Below, in pieces: positions 46,902 through 55,663 of a stretch of DNA of 64,000 nt. Source of the DNA: Spirochaetota bacterium. Its GTDB lineage: Bacteria; Spirochaetota; UBA4802; JAFGDQ01. Under the pieces are notes generated by a model. That model saw only the letters and a list, made by a program, of their open reading frames with translations. It did no database searches and was not told the origin of the DNA. Position 1 is the stretch's first letter. Each line of letters starts with the position of its first letter. The stretch is taken from positions 1-64,000 of the forward strand of contig JAFGDQ010000063.1 in NCBI GenBank assembly GCA_016932015.1. The letters are read 5' to 3'. The translations under genes were made by a program, and so were the position numbers.

Positions 46902-47225
46902 TTATGCTGCTTCAACCTGTATTCCTTCTCTGTGCGCAATTTCAATAATGATACTGCTGTCATTTGCCATCCATTCTTTTTCACCGCAGGCAATTGGTTC
47001 AATTCTGCTGTCTATTCTTGCAGCGACTTTCCAGAGCATTCCGATATCTTTAAGATTTTTATTACTATCGAAGATTGGAGATACTATAACCAGGTCAATG
47101 TCACTATCCGAATTATTAGTCCCTTTTATATATGATCCGAAGATAATCCCGAATATTACCGGAATTCCCTTGTCCTGTAAAGAGTTAAGGTATTTGCGAA
47201 CTGTTATAATTGTTGAATTATCCAT
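46902..47225 (-). CDS. Minimal nucleotidyltransferase (MNT domain)
   Basis: This is the partner of a HEPN protein in a two-gene toxin-antitoxin-like module. The nucleotidyltransferase motif IIFGSYIKGTNNSDSDIDLVIV gives the GSx(n)DxD catalytic core, with the two metal-binding Asp in DSDIDL. The 107 residues are typical of MNT proteins. Its ATG overlaps the HEPN gene by 22 bp, with GAGG upstream. MNT antitoxins can AMPylate their HEPN partner; whether this one does is unknown. Its stop codon abuts a direct repeat made of oppD and oppF sequence, so it is part of an inserted segment. Confidence 0.88.
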   Translation of the reverse strand: MDNSTIITVRKYLNSLQDKGIPVIFGIIFGSYIKGTNNSDSDIDLVIVSPIFDSNKNLKDIGMLWKVAARIDSRIEPIACGEKEWMANDSSIIIEIAHREGIQVEAA

Positions 47226-47581
47226 AAACGTACCTCGTTTGCCCTGTCTGAATATGACTTAGCAGTTTTATTATCAGGAGATAATATTTGTGAACCGGGA
47301 TATCTTCCTTCGATATTAAAGGTATTCATTTCTGCAAGAATATCAAGCTGGTAATCATCCGGATTTAATTGAGCTATTTCGCAAAGTCTTACTAAATTAT
47401 GTATCCTTGGGGGGATATCATTTATTATCCTGCAAATACGTGCTTTCAGTATTTTTTCAAGAGATAAATGAACAAAAAATAAACCATGACGATTTTTTTT
47501 ATTTGCAATTAAGTAAGATGCCACGTTCCAGTCTTCTTCGGAACTTTGACTCCAGTATTTTATTTGTTTTTCAATGTCCAT
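47204..47581 (-). CDS. HEPN-domain protein (probable toxin-like partner of MNT)
   Basis: The protein shows the four-helix HEPN pattern FFVHLSLEKILKARI and the conserved PPRIHNLVRLCE, where an Arg and a His lie close together as in HEPN nucleotide-binding or RNase active sites. The 125 residues end inside the MNT gene, an overlap usual for HEPN/MNT toxin-antitoxin pairs. The exact RX4-6H ribonuclease motif is not obvious, so it may be a nucleotide-binding rather than an RNA-cutting HEPN protein. No strong ribosome binding site is seen. It is a passenger within a peptide-importer operon. Confidence 0.88.
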   Translation of the reverse strand: MDIEKQIKYWSQSSEEDWNVASYLIANKKNRHGLFFVHLSLEKILKARICRIINDIPPRIHNLVRLCEIAQLNPDDYQLDILAEMNTFNIEGRYPGSQILSPDNKTAKSYSDRANEVRLWIIQQL

Positions 47582-47656
47582 TTAATAGATAAATATACAG
47601 CTTTTGATTTATATATATTTAAGAGAAAAATAATTTCTCAAATATTAAAAAAAAAT

Positions 47657-47704
47657 TCAATAAAAATTTATTGGTTCAGATGCCTGAAGCAGTCTGCCGT
47701 CCAT
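47657..47704 (-). pseudogene. Truncated oppF start (15 codons)
   Basis: After the oppD TAATG junction the frame reads MDGRLLQASEPINFY and stops. The first seven codons match the intact oppF start (MDGKLLQ) with one change. It is what remains of the original oppF start after the insertion. Confidence 0.8.
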
Positions 47705-47758
47705 TATTTCTCCGTTAATCTGAAACAGCTGGCGTAATGGCCTGCTGAAATAAGTATT
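47683..47758. repeat. Direct repeat copy 2: oppD end / oppF start junction
   Basis: This is the counterpart of 46815-46898. It includes the last codons of the intact oppD gene, its stop codon overlapping an ATG (TAATG), and the stub of oppF. Differences between the copies show that they did not arise by a recent simple duplication. Confidence 0.9.
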
Positions 47759-48696
47759 TCATGCGGTTCTTCTCTGCATTTTTCAAATACTTCCGGACAT
47801 CTGTTCTGGAACCGGCATCCATCAGGATAATCGGCTATTGCGGGAACAATGCCTTTAATAGTATCCAGCTTTGATTTTCTGACATTGTCAAGTTTTGGTA
47901 TTGAAGATAACAGGCCTTTTGTGTAAGGATGCGAAGGAGCCTGAAAGAGCCCGGCTGCAGGCGCCCTTTCAACTACCTTGCCCGCGTACATTACGAGTAT
48001 TTCATCACAGATCTGTGCTATTACTCCAAGGTCATGGGTTATGAAAATGAGAGACATGCCTGTCTCTTTCTGCAGGTCCTTTATTAGCTCAAGTATCTGT
48101 GCCTGTATTGTTACGTCAAGAGCTGTTGTGGGCTCATCAGCGATCAGTATGCCCGGTTTGCAGCTTAATGCCATTGCAATCATGACTCTCTGCCGCATGC
48201 CGCCAGAGAGCTGATGCGGGTATGCGCAGATTTTCCGGTCCGGATCGGATATTCCGACTTTTGTTAATATGGCAACACTCTCCTTAAGAATATCATCTTT
48301 GCTCATTTCAGGAAAATGCAGCTCGAATGTTTCCGCAAGCTGCCTGCCTATTGTCTGCACAGGATTAAGCGCTGTCATGGGCTCCTGGAATATCATTGAT
48401 ATGCTGTTTCCGCGTATTTCATGAAGTTCGTCAGGAGAAAGTTTCAGAATGTCTCTGTCTTTGTAAATAATCTCTCCATTCAGGTACTGTCCTGTAGGTT
48501 TGGGCAGCAGTCTCATAAGTGACAGCGCTGTAACAGTCTTGCCGCAGCCGGATTCCCCTACAATACCGAGAGTTGTGTTCTCTTTCAGATCAAAACTCAC
48601 GCCGTCAACAGCACGCAGCAGGCCTGATTCAGTCTGAAATGCTGTGACCAGGTCTCTGACTTCAAGTATTGTTGAAGTGTCTGTTCCTGTGTTCAA
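47704..48696 (-). CDS. Peptide ABC importer ATPase, OppD/DppD type
   Basis: The second ATPase of the peptide importer. It has Walker [16 protein letters not shown], signature HQLSGGMRQRVMIAMAL, Walker B ILIADEPTTALDV, H-loop FITHDLGV and the OppD C-terminal extension with CRFQNRCPEVFEKC. The start is TTG, with AGGAG 6 nt upstream. It is the gene directly upstream of oppF in the ancestral operon. Now an inserted HEPN/MNT pair separates them, and polar effects on oppF expression are possible. Confidence 0.95.
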   Translation of the reverse strand: MNTGTDTSTILEVRDLVTAFQTESGLLRAVDGVSFDLKENTTLGIVGESGCGKTVTALSLMRLLPKPTGQYLNGEIIYKDRDILKLSPDELHEIRGNSISMIFQEPMTALNPVQTIGRQLAETFELHFPEMSKDDILKESVAILTKVGISDPDRKICAYPHQLSGGMRQRVMIAMALSCKPGILIADEPTTALDVTIQAQILELIKDLQKETGMSLIFITHDLGVIAQICDEILVMYAGKVVERAPAAGLFQAPSHPYTKGLLSSIPKLDNVRKSKLDTIKGIVPAIADYPDGCRFQNRCPEVFEKCREEPHEILISAGHYASCFRLTEK

Positions 48697-48741
48697 GAAA
48701 TACTCCTGTTTGTTAATTTCTGATTAACTTTACCGGAATTA

Positions 48742-50604
48742 TTAATTTTTTGCTTTATAAGTCTTATCAATAATTGTAACCGGCTCGAAAACTTTGCCTT
48801 CTTTCATTGCTTTCAGGGTTTCCTTCTTCTCATCCTCATCAATCCAGAATATGCTCACTCCGCCCGGATCGCCAAACACTTCGGAGGAATTTTTTGTTCC
48901 TGGTATATTCGGAACTTTCATCCATTTCCAGTAAAAACTTCTCGTGTAAGGCATCTGGTATAACGGTACCCATGCGCAGATATCATGAATTCTTTGCTGG
49001 ATTTTGTGACTTAATTTTATTCTCTCATTTGCGTTTACCGAATTATCATATGCTTCAATAAGTTTGTCCATTTCCGCATCATCGGTATTTGTAGCGTTGT
49101 TTGTCTGCGGTTTATGAGCATTCGCAGAATGAAATGCCTGCCATGGAGAAGGTCTTAGTCCGCCTCCGCTCAATCCCATGAAGCTGATCATATGCTTGTT
49201 TTCAACAAGTTTTTTGTACCATGTGCTGGGATCCAGCAGATCGAGTTTATATTCAATCCCTGCCTTTTTTGCTTCTTCTTTCAGAAACACCATTTTTGGA
49301 TTATGGATGGGGCTTCCGTATGTGATTTCAACAGAATATCTCTGTCCGTTTTTCTCCCATATTCCATCTTTTCCGCGGTTCCATCCCGCTTTTTGCATGT
49401 ATTTTTCGACTTTCTTAATGCTGTATTTACGCGCCTTTATTTTTCTATTAGTATATTTTCCGTATCCGGTGTCAAAAGTGTGCAACCTTTCATAATCATC
49501 CCGCAGTACATTTGAATTTAATTTTTCAAAATTAACCGCATGTGCAAACGCGTATCTGACATTTATGTCTTTAAATAATTCTCTGTCCATGTTAAGCCAG
49601 AAGCCGTAAGTAGGGCGTCTTGTATCATTATAAAACTGTATTTTACGAGCATATCCCTGATCAAATATTCCGCCGTTTCCTTTCTGATGCCATATTTCCG
49701 GTTGACTGGCAGGGAAACAATCGAGGTTTCCTTTTTTGAAATACTCAAATGCAACATTGTCATCTCTAATGACAATAAGTTTGAATCTGTCCACATTGTA
49801 ACGGTTTTCATAATATCTTAAATCTTTGGCCCACCAGTCCTTTTTTCTTTCAAAAATAAGGTATTTGCCTTTGGAGTAATCTCTGAGAATATATGCTCCG
49901 GTATTCGGCTCAATTTTCCAGTTATATTTTTTTACGAAATCCTTATCGAGCCTGCCGTAAAAATGTTTAGGTATAGGTGATATCGGAAGCCTTAACCACA
50001 GATCAGGCACTTTTTTCGGTGCTGAAATTGAGATGGTGTAATCATCATATTTTATTACTTTATCTATTTCCTTTGTGTAATAGTTATTATACCATGGAGC
50101 ATTGATATGTTTTGAACGCATGAATTCCAGAGTGTAAATATAATCATCTGCAGTGACCTGCTTCCCGTCTGACCATACGGCTTTTTTATTGAGTTTGAAA
50201 TACATTGTTTTACCGTCTTTATCAAAAGCCCAGTGAGTCGCCAGTGCCGGAACAGGCTCTTCCGTGTTCGGATGTATATCTATCAGGCTCATATGGTTGT
50301 TAAGGAAATATGACCTTGTGGAAGTATTTGAATCAGGTCCTACTGTTCTGAAAGTTAGAGGAAAAGAGTTTATGTAATAATTAAACTGTCCGCCTTTTCT
50401 GGCTTCAGTAGATGCGAATGTTTTATAATTATTATTTGTAATCCAGTTAATGTCCTGGGGCAATTCATGAGTGCTGTAATCAAGAGCAAGCTCCTCTCCT
50501 GTATCTGTGTTTTCTTCGATTGCTTCGTTTTCTGATTTTGAGCAGAATAACAGAACAGATGAGAAAAATAATAGTATAAACAATAAATGGATTTTTACTT
50601 TCAT
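48742..50604 (-). CDS. Peptide-binding lipoprotein, SBP family 5 (YejA-like)
   Basis: The extracytoplasmic receptor of the importer. A signal peptide ends in a lipobox-like VLLFC, so the protein is membrane-tethered. The family 5 core includes TNTEEPVPALATHWAFDKDG, AVWSDGKQVTADDYIYTLEF and INVRYAFAHAVNFEKL. At 620 residues it is near the length of E. coli YejA, larger than OppA. It lies between the YejE-like permease and OppD genes. YejABEF imports peptides, including microcin C, which makes peptide uptake the best guess. The ribosome binding site is AGGGAA. Confidence 0.93.
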   Translation of the reverse strand: MKVKIHLLFILLFFSSVLLFCSKSENEAIEENTDTGEELALDYSTHELPQDINWITNNNYKTFASTEARKGGQFNYYINSFPLTFRTVGPDSNTSTRSYFLNNHMSLIDIHPNTEEPVPALATHWAFDKDGKTMYFKLNKKAVWSDGKQVTADDYIYTLEFMRSKHINAPWYNNYYTKEIDKVIKYDDYTISISAPKKVPDLWLRLPISPIPKHFYGRLDKDFVKKYNWKIEPNTGAYILRDYSKGKYLIFERKKDWWAKDLRYYENRYNVDRFKLIVIRDDNVAFEYFKKGNLDCFPASQPEIWHQKGNGGIFDQGYARKIQFYNDTRRPTYGFWLNMDRELFKDINVRYAFAHAVNFEKLNSNVLRDDYERLHTFDTGYGKYTNRKIKARKYSIKKVEKYMQKAGWNRGKDGIWEKNGQRYSVEITYGSPIHNPKMVFLKEEAKKAGIEYKLDLLDPSTWYKKLVENKHMISFMGLSGGGLRPSPWQAFHSANAHKPQTNNATNTDDAEMDKLIEAYDNSVNANERIKLSHKIQQRIHDICAWVPLYQMPYTRSFYWKWMKVPNIPGTKNSSEVFGDPGGVSIFWIDEDEKKETLKAMKEGKVFEPVTIIDKTYKAKN

Positions 50605-50705
50605 TGTATATTCCCTGCTTATTTGAAATTAGGTTTTGTCTTTAATGTTAACCGGAAAAGTTTTAATAAGGTTTTAAATAAAACCTGCCATACTTATATT
50701 CTTTA

Positions 50706-51755
50706 TTATTCATAAGTCGTGTGCATCTTCGGATCAAAAGCCTCTCTGATAGCTTCACCGATAAACGTAACCATTGTCAGTACAATTACAAGTGCTGAAA
50801 TGACTGATATGCCTATCCAGGAAGCGCTTGTTGTAAACTCCGAGGCTTCGCTTAAAAGCTGTCCCCAGCTCGGGGTAGGGGGCGGCATGCCGAAACCGAG
50901 ATAGTCGAGAGCAGTAAGTGCTGTGATCCCGCTTGTAATTGAGAAAGGTATAAATGTTACGATTATTGAGATCGTATTCGGTATTATATGTTTGAAAATT
51001 ATTCTGAAGTTCGAAGCGCCGAGTGCTTTTGCTGCAAGAACGTATTCTCTCTCTTTTTCTTTATAGGTTGCTGTACGCATGTACCATGTCATGCTTATCC
51101 ATCCGAAAAATATCATGATCAGCAGCAGCGATGAAAAGCTTGGAATGATTATTGATGAAATGATTATTATTGCATACAGGTAGGGAACGTTGCTCCATAT
51201 TTCGATTATGCGCTGGAAGAACAGATCGAATTTTCCGCCGATATAGCCCATGAGGCATCCGATGGATATGCCTGTTATGTAGTTCGCAATCAGCAGTATA
51301 AGGGAAAAGAAAATTGCTATTCTGAATCCGTAAACAAGTCTTGCCGCAATGTCGCGCCCGGTTTTGTCTGTGCCGAAGTAGTGTTTTTCCTCAAAAGAAG
51401 GGGGAAAGGGCGGATAAGCATTATCTTTAAGGTCTGTTTCAAATGCGTTATACGGAACCAGTGGAAGTATTACATAATTATCACTACCGGTGTTATGAAA
51501 AATTTTATCAAGCTCCCTGTAGTTTGTTTCATATTCATAGTCAAGGCCGAATACTTTGCCCGGAATTATATCGCCGTACGCGGGAAAATAAAATTCGCCG
51601 TTATATCTTACAAGCAGCGCGCGGTTGTTTACAAACAGTTCTGCGGACAATGAAAATATGATAAGAATAATGAATATTATCAGTGAGAAATACCCTCTCT
51701 TTATGGACCTGAATCTGTTAAACTGTTTAATTGTCAGCGGGTTGAAATTGAACAT
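50706..51755 (-). CDS. yejE: Peptide ABC permease, YejE-like
   Basis: An inner-membrane permease of the DppC family with six helices. The N-terminus FNRFRSIKRGYFSLIIFIIL and the following ELFVNNRALLVRYNGEFYFP closely match the YejE pattern. EYVLAAKALGASNFRIIFKHIIPN is the EAA loop that contacts the ATPases. The YejE-specific periplasmic insert after the first helix is present (residues about 40-130). AGGA lies 7 nt before ATG, and the YejB-like gene ends 9 bp upstream. Confidence 0.92.
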   Translation of the reverse strand: MFNFNPLTIKQFNRFRSIKRGYFSLIIFIILIIFSLSAELFVNNRALLVRYNGEFYFPAYGDIIPGKVFGLDYEYETNYRELDKIFHNTGSDNYVILPLVPYNAFETDLKDNAYPPFPPSFEEKHYFGTDKTGRDIAARLVYGFRIAIFFSLILLIANYITGISIGCLMGYIGGKFDLFFQRIIEIWSNVPYLYAIIIISSIIIPSFSSLLLIMIFFGWISMTWYMRTATYKEKEREYVLAAKALGASNFRIIFKHIIPNTISIIVTFIPFSITSGITALTALDYLGFGMPPPTPSWGQLLSEASEFTTSASWIGISVISALVIVLTMVTFIGEAIREAFDPKMHTTYE

Positions 51756-51764
51756 ATCGAAGTC

Positions 51765-52781
51765 CTAATCAAACTGAACTCTTGGGTCCACAAGGGCCAC
51801 GCAAATATCCGAAAGAATGTTTCCTGTCATAAAAAGCAGTGAAGATATTACCAGAATACCCATGACCACAGGGTAGTCTCTTTCAATAACGGATTCCAGG
51901 CCGAGCAGGCCCATGCCGTCAATATTGAATATTTTTTCAACAAGATATGATCCCATCAGTATAAGGGATACGTTATTTCCGAAATGTGTTGCGAGCGGAA
52001 TAAGGCTGTTCCTGAAAGCGTGCCTGAAAACCGCTTTTTTGAAAGGCAGTCCTTTTGCAATTGCGGTTCTTACGAAATCGGAAGCGAGATGATCCATGAG
52101 TGAATTTTTCATCATAAAAGTCATTACAGCAAAACTTCCCGCCATATAGGCGGTAAGAGGCAGAACTGCATGATAAAAAATATCCGCGATTTTTTCAAGG
52201 ATTCCCATAGCATAAAAATTGTCGCTTGTAAATCCGCCCAGAGGAAAAATATCCAGCCATGATGAAAACACGATCAGCAGAATGATTGCTACCACGTAAT
52301 TGGGTATAGCGTATCCCACGAAAACAAGTACAGAGGAAAAATTGTCGATCACGGTTCTGTGTTTGATTGCCTTGATGATTCCCAGAGGAATACATACTCC
52401 ATAGCTTAAGATCATTGCCATAATACCGTAAAAAAGGGAGACAGGGAGTTTGCTTTTAATGATATCCCATACAGGTTCATAATATCTTGTAGAAGAACCG
52501 AGATCAAGCTTTACAACTTTTCCAAGCCAGTGGAAATAGCTTACCAGGACAGGCTTGTCAAAGCCGTAATATTTTTTCAGTTCGTTTATCTGGCCTTCCG
52601 AAAGGGGGCTCGTGCTTCCCCTGCCTGCTCCTGACATTGAAGAAGAAGCCTGCTGCGCCTGTGCAAGCATACGTTCAACCGGCCCGCCGGGGACAAAACG
52701 TGTTATCGCAAAAACCATTAATGTAATACCAATGAATGTAGGTATTATTAGTATAAGTCTTCGAATAAAATAGGCTTTCAT
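51765..52781 (-). CDS. yejB: Peptide ABC permease, YejB-like
   Basis: The first gene of the importer operon encodes the DppB-type permease partner of YejE. It begins MKAYFIRRLILIIPTFIGI and contains FVPGGPVERML, then a YejB-type insert rich in Ser/Gly (SSSMSGAGRGSTSPLSE), then YGFDKPVLVSYFHWLGK. DFVRTAIAKGLPFKKAVFRH is the EAA loop, and the tail is DICVALVDPRVQFD. The length of 338 residues and the insert fit YejB. Downstream come yejE, the YejA-like gene, oppD, the island and oppF, one transcriptional unit on this strand. Confidence 0.92.
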   Translation of the reverse strand: MKAYFIRRLILIIPTFIGITLMVFAITRFVPGGPVERMLAQAQQASSSMSGAGRGSTSPLSEGQINELKKYYGFDKPVLVSYFHWLGKVVKLDLGSSTRYYEPVWDIIKSKLPVSLFYGIMAMILSYGVCIPLGIIKAIKHRTVIDNFSSVLVFVGYAIPNYVVAIILLIVFSSWLDIFPLGGFTSDNFYAMGILEKIADIFYHAVLPLTAYMAGSFAVMTFMMKNSLMDHLASDFVRTAIAKGLPFKKAVFRHAFRNSLIPLATHFGNNVSLILMGSYLVEKIFNIDGMGLLGLESVIERDYPVVMGILVISSLLFMTGNILSDICVALVDPRVQFD

Positions 52782-52879
52782 TTAGAGAATATTCCCCGGG
52801 AAAAATGGCATTTGCATAAAATTTTTAAGCATGCAGGGGGCATAGTGTCAAGAGATATTTGCCGGTGAATTATTATGTA

Positions 52880-52924
52880 ACTATTCAGTTATTTCCGCGT
52901 ATAAACTGATAATTGCTGAATAGT
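52880..52924. promoter_or_regulatory. Inverted repeat in the divergent yejB / HD-GYP region
   Basis: ACTATTCAG pairs with CTGAATAGT over a 27-nt loop, and CAGTT/AACTG nests inside. It lies in the 298-bp intergenic stretch and could be an operator pair or a leader hairpin. Weak evidence. Confidence 0.3.
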
Positions 52925-53079
52925 ACCGATATTTTTTATAGTATTATATATAAGGAAAAAAGAAAATATAATTGTCAAAAATAGCAGTTTATGCTATAAT
53001 TAACGTGCATTAAGTTTTTGTAAAAGACGGATGTAATAAAAAATAAATTTTTAATATGATAAAAAGTATAGAATAATAA

Positions 53080-54303
53080 ATGGCTACTGAAAGGCTTAAA
53101 ATAGATTTAACATACCTGGGACCGGATAGTGTTTTAATCTATCCCATTTTTTCCAATGCCGGAGAAAAAATTTTAGAGGCAAGAACGCCTCTTTCCAATG
53201 AAAAAATAACGAATATTATTGAAAAACACGGTAAAATTGTCTATTATTCTTTTTCAGAGGATATGGGCAATATTCCCAATCACCGTATTTACAGCGCCTT
53301 AAATAAATCCCGCGAAATAATGGATGAAATAGTTAAGACCGACCAGATCAGCAAAGCCAGGTATAAGGAATCTGAAGAACTGGTTGAGGTTATGCTGAAT
53401 GACCTCGTCGCATCTGAAACAGATACAATTAAACTTTTAAAGGACCTGAATTCCTTTGATGATTATACATATAATCATTCAGTAAATGTTCTGCTTCTTG
53501 TTTCTGTTTTTTCACATAAATTAAAAAGATTCAGCCTTGATGAGCTTAAGTCCATGCTCTTGGGCGCATTCCTCCATGATATAGGGAAAATGAAACTTGA
53601 TAAGCAGCTGTTAAATAAAAGAGGAAAGCTGGATGTAACTGAATATCAGAAAATGAAAAGGCATCCTCAACTGGGTTATGAAATAATCAAGAATATAGAT
53701 GCAAGTAATAAAATAGTGCAGCAGTGCATACTTTTCCATCACGAAAAATTCAACAATAAGGGATATTACGGGCTGCCGTATGAAAATTTACCATTATATC
53801 CCAAGATTATTTCAATCTGTGATGTATTTGACGCGCTGACATCAAAAAGGCCTTACAGAAGCGCTGCAAGCCCTGCGGATGCTTTAAAAATAATACTCAA
53901 TTCAATAAATAATCATTTTGATTATGATTTGATAAGCAAATTCGTAAATATACTCGGGCCTTTTCTTAATAACACCAGGCATTTTTACGGCAAACACGAA
54001 ATCTGCGAATTAAATACCAATGAACTGGCATTGATTATCAAACTTGGTGAAAAGGATATTCTGAAACCTGAGGTAATTGTATTCTGCAAATTTCAGAAAA
54101 GCAGAAGCAGGATCAATGTTAAATTTTATGATAAGCCTTTTAAGGTCAATCTTGAAGATGACAAGCTTAGAATAATGATAAATGTACTTTCAAATGAGTA
54201 TCAGGTTTATTCGCTCAAAAACAAGCTTCTGGAAAAAAGTCTCTTGAGAGTGGTAAAGATGGATACATTGTCTCTTATAGATGAAGAAGCTGAAGTACAC
54301 TGA
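53080..54303 (+). CDS. HD-GYP domain protein, probable cyclic-di-GMP phosphodiesterase
   Basis: The N-terminal region (about residues 1-110) has DSVLIYPIFSNAGEKILEA, the usual HD-GYP-associated lead. The HD-GYP domain follows, with LLGAFLHDIGKMKLDKQLL (HD), KRHPQLGYEI, LFHHEKFNNKGYYGLPYEN and VFDALTSKRPYR. The GYP signature reads GYY here, and DGxGYP becomes NNKGYYGLP, a diverged form. It probably degrades cyclic-di-GMP, although the altered motif makes activity uncertain. A PilZ-like or other C-terminal region of about 100 residues follows. It is divergent from the importer operon. No cyclase partner is near. Confidence 0.88.
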   Translation: MATERLKIDLTYLGPDSVLIYPIFSNAGEKILEARTPLSNEKITNIIEKHGKIVYYSFSEDMGNIPNHRIYSALNKSREIMDEIVKTDQISKARYKESEELVEVMLNDLVASETDTIKLLKDLNSFDDYTYNHSVNVLLLVSVFSHKLKRFSLDELKSMLLGAFLHDIGKMKLDKQLLNKRGKLDVTEYQKMKRHPQLGYEIIKNIDASNKIVQQCILFHHEKFNNKGYYGLPYENLPLYPKIISICDVFDALTSKRPYRSAASPADALKIILNSINNHFDYDLISKFVNILGPFLNNTRHFYGKHEICELNTNELALIIKLGEKDILKPEVIVFCKFQKSRSRINVKFYDKPFKVNLEDDKLRIMINVLSNEYQVYSLKNKLLEKSLLRVVKMDTLSLIDEEAEVH

Positions 54304-54515
54304 TAATTGTTTCAGCCCTCCAAAATATAATTTTTTGCAGTAAAATTAAGATCACTGAAAATTATTTAAAGGAATAGTAATCACTATTATGTTAAAGCGG
54401 TTTTCCATATCTCCGGATAAAACTTCATCCTTTAATGTCCGTCTCTGCAGTATTCCCTGAAAATATATTTGTTGACATGCCTGCTTAATTTCAAAGTATT
54501 TGTTTGCTGAAAAAA

Positions 54516-55385
54516 ATGAAAAGAATATATCTATTAATAATATTACTGCTGACATTTTCTTCCGGATGTACGGAAGGTACTGATCCGTCTCTTTTAAAAG
54601 GGCATGACATTCCTGCTGTACAGCCTGAAAGAATTATTTCGCTTGCTCCGGCTATTACTGAAGAACTTTATCTGCTCGGCGCGCAGAATATTCTGATTGC
54701 CAATACATATTACTGCAAGCGGCCTGATGATGCTGTAAAGAAAGAAAAGATCGGCAATTTAAAGAATTTTGATATTGAACTTATTCTGGAACTGAAACCT
54801 GATTTAATTCTCTGTACAATGCTTGCAAACAGGAACAAGACAACAAAGCTGAAGCAGCTTGGAATTAAGGTTGTTGAGTTCCCGCCTCCGACAAGTTTTG
54901 ATGAGATCTGCGAAAATTTCCTGAACCTTGGAAAGACCATTGGTAAAAAAGAAAAAGCGGAAGAAATTATTTCAGATATAAGGGGCAGGATTGATGTCAT
55001 AAAAAACCGCACAGCTAAATTGCCCTCTAAAAAGATATTTATGCAGATCGGAGCCAACCCTCTTGTAACTGTTCATAGGGATTATTTTATTAATGATTAT
55101 ATAAAATACAGCGGCGGAATAAACATAGCGGGAAATGCGGCATCCAATCGTTATAACAGGGAAAATGTTCTGTTGGGAAATCCTGATGTGATAGTTATTG
55201 TAAATATGGGAATCGCGAGTGATGAAGAGAAAAAATTGTGGGAGAAATATACAACCATTACAGCGGTCAGGAATAAGGATATTTATGTAGTGGATTCTGA
55301 CGTATTCTGCAATCCTACTATCAGCACGTTTTTTGAATCTTTGAAAATACTGACCGGGTTTCTTCATCCGGAGCTGGAAATATAA
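54516..55385 (+). CDS. Periplasmic cobalamin/iron-siderophore-binding lipoprotein (BtuF-like)
   Basis: A lipoprotein signal (MKRIYLLIILLLTFSSGC) precedes a two-lobed periplasmic-binding fold of the TroA/BtuF class. Visible pieces are PERIISLAPAITEELYLLGA, IGNLKNFDIELILELKPDLIL, then the backbone helix IISDIRGRIDVIK and the second lobe. ATG 54516 is better than the track's TTG 54504. The track start lacks a ribosome binding site, and ATG also has only a weak one. The protein is the receptor for the FecCD/BtuC permease and ATPase encoded 278 bp downstream. B12 as the substrate is supported by the corrinoid genes elsewhere in this window. Confidence 0.82.
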   Translation: MKRIYLLIILLLTFSSGCTEGTDPSLLKGHDIPAVQPERIISLAPAITEELYLLGAQNILIANTYYCKRPDDAVKKEKIGNLKNFDIELILELKPDLILCTMLANRNKTTKLKQLGIKVVEFPPPTSFDEICENFLNLGKTIGKKEKAEEIISDIRGRIDVIKNRTAKLPSKKIFMQIGANPLVTVHRDYFINDYIKYSGGINIAGNAASNRYNRENVLLGNPDVIVIVNMGIASDEEKKLWEKYTTITAVRNKDIYVVDSDVFCNPTISTFFESLKILTGFLHPELEI

Positions 55386-55442
55386 CTCTTTTTAATAGGT
55401 TAGTTAAGAAATTATTGCATTGTTACAGGATTTCGTTCAGTT

Positions 55443-55457
55443 CAGACACTGTGTCTG
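55443..55457. promoter_or_regulatory. Perfect 15-bp dyad before the 21-bp array
   Basis: CAGACAC-T-GTGTCTG is an exact inverted repeat with one central base, sitting directly before the tandem array, 58 bp past the receptor stop codon. It has the shape of a repressor or activator operator. Confidence 0.45.
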
Positions 55458-55458
55458 C

Positions 55459-55585
55459 GATGGAAGGACAGGTCACAGGGCTTGAAGGAGATACAGACAT
55501 ACCTGGAAGGACTGCTCACCAGGCTGGAATGACAGGTGAATAGTCTGGAAGGACGGCAAATTCAGCTGGAATGGAGTGCGTTTAT
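55459..55585. repeat. Tandem array of six 21-bp units (one 22-bp) with a TGGAAGGAC core
   Basis: Core motifs start at 55461, 55482, 55504, 55525, 55546 and 55567, a period of 21-22 bp (two helical turns). Cores read TGGAAGGAC three times, with TTGAAGGAG, TGGAATGAC and TGGAATGGA as variants. Stop codons and length variation rule out a simple protein repeat in the frame of the neighbours. Confidence 0.9.
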
Positions 55586-55586
55586 G

Positions 55587-55602
55587 CCGGATGAAAATCC
55601 GG
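55587..55602 (+). other. GNRA-loop hairpin before btuC-like gene
   Basis: CCGGAT-GAAA-ATCCGG, a 6-bp stem capped by a GAAA tetraloop, lies right after the array and 62 bp before the permease ATG. It may be an RNA structure in the leader. Confidence 0.4.
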
Positions 55603-55663
55603 ATATTTAATAAATAAATTTATAGAAGATATATATAGAAACAATTACCCTGAAATAATCAAA

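Larger units (their letters stand above)
46899..47682. mobile_element. HEPN/MNT island inserted at the oppD-oppF junction
   Basis: About 780 bp carrying only the HEPN/MNT pair and AT-rich flanks lie between two copies of the oppD-oppF junction. The flanking importer genes are both intact. No transposase, integrase or terminal inverted repeat is seen, so the mechanism is unknown. Confidence 0.65.

Noticed and set aside
46902-47581. HEPN/MNT pair as a native part of the importer operon
   Set aside because: The flanking repeats of oppD/oppF sequence and the truncated oppF stub show that it was added later.
55459-55585. CRISPR array
   Set aside because: The units are only 21 bp, adjacent with no spacers, and no cas genes are seen.
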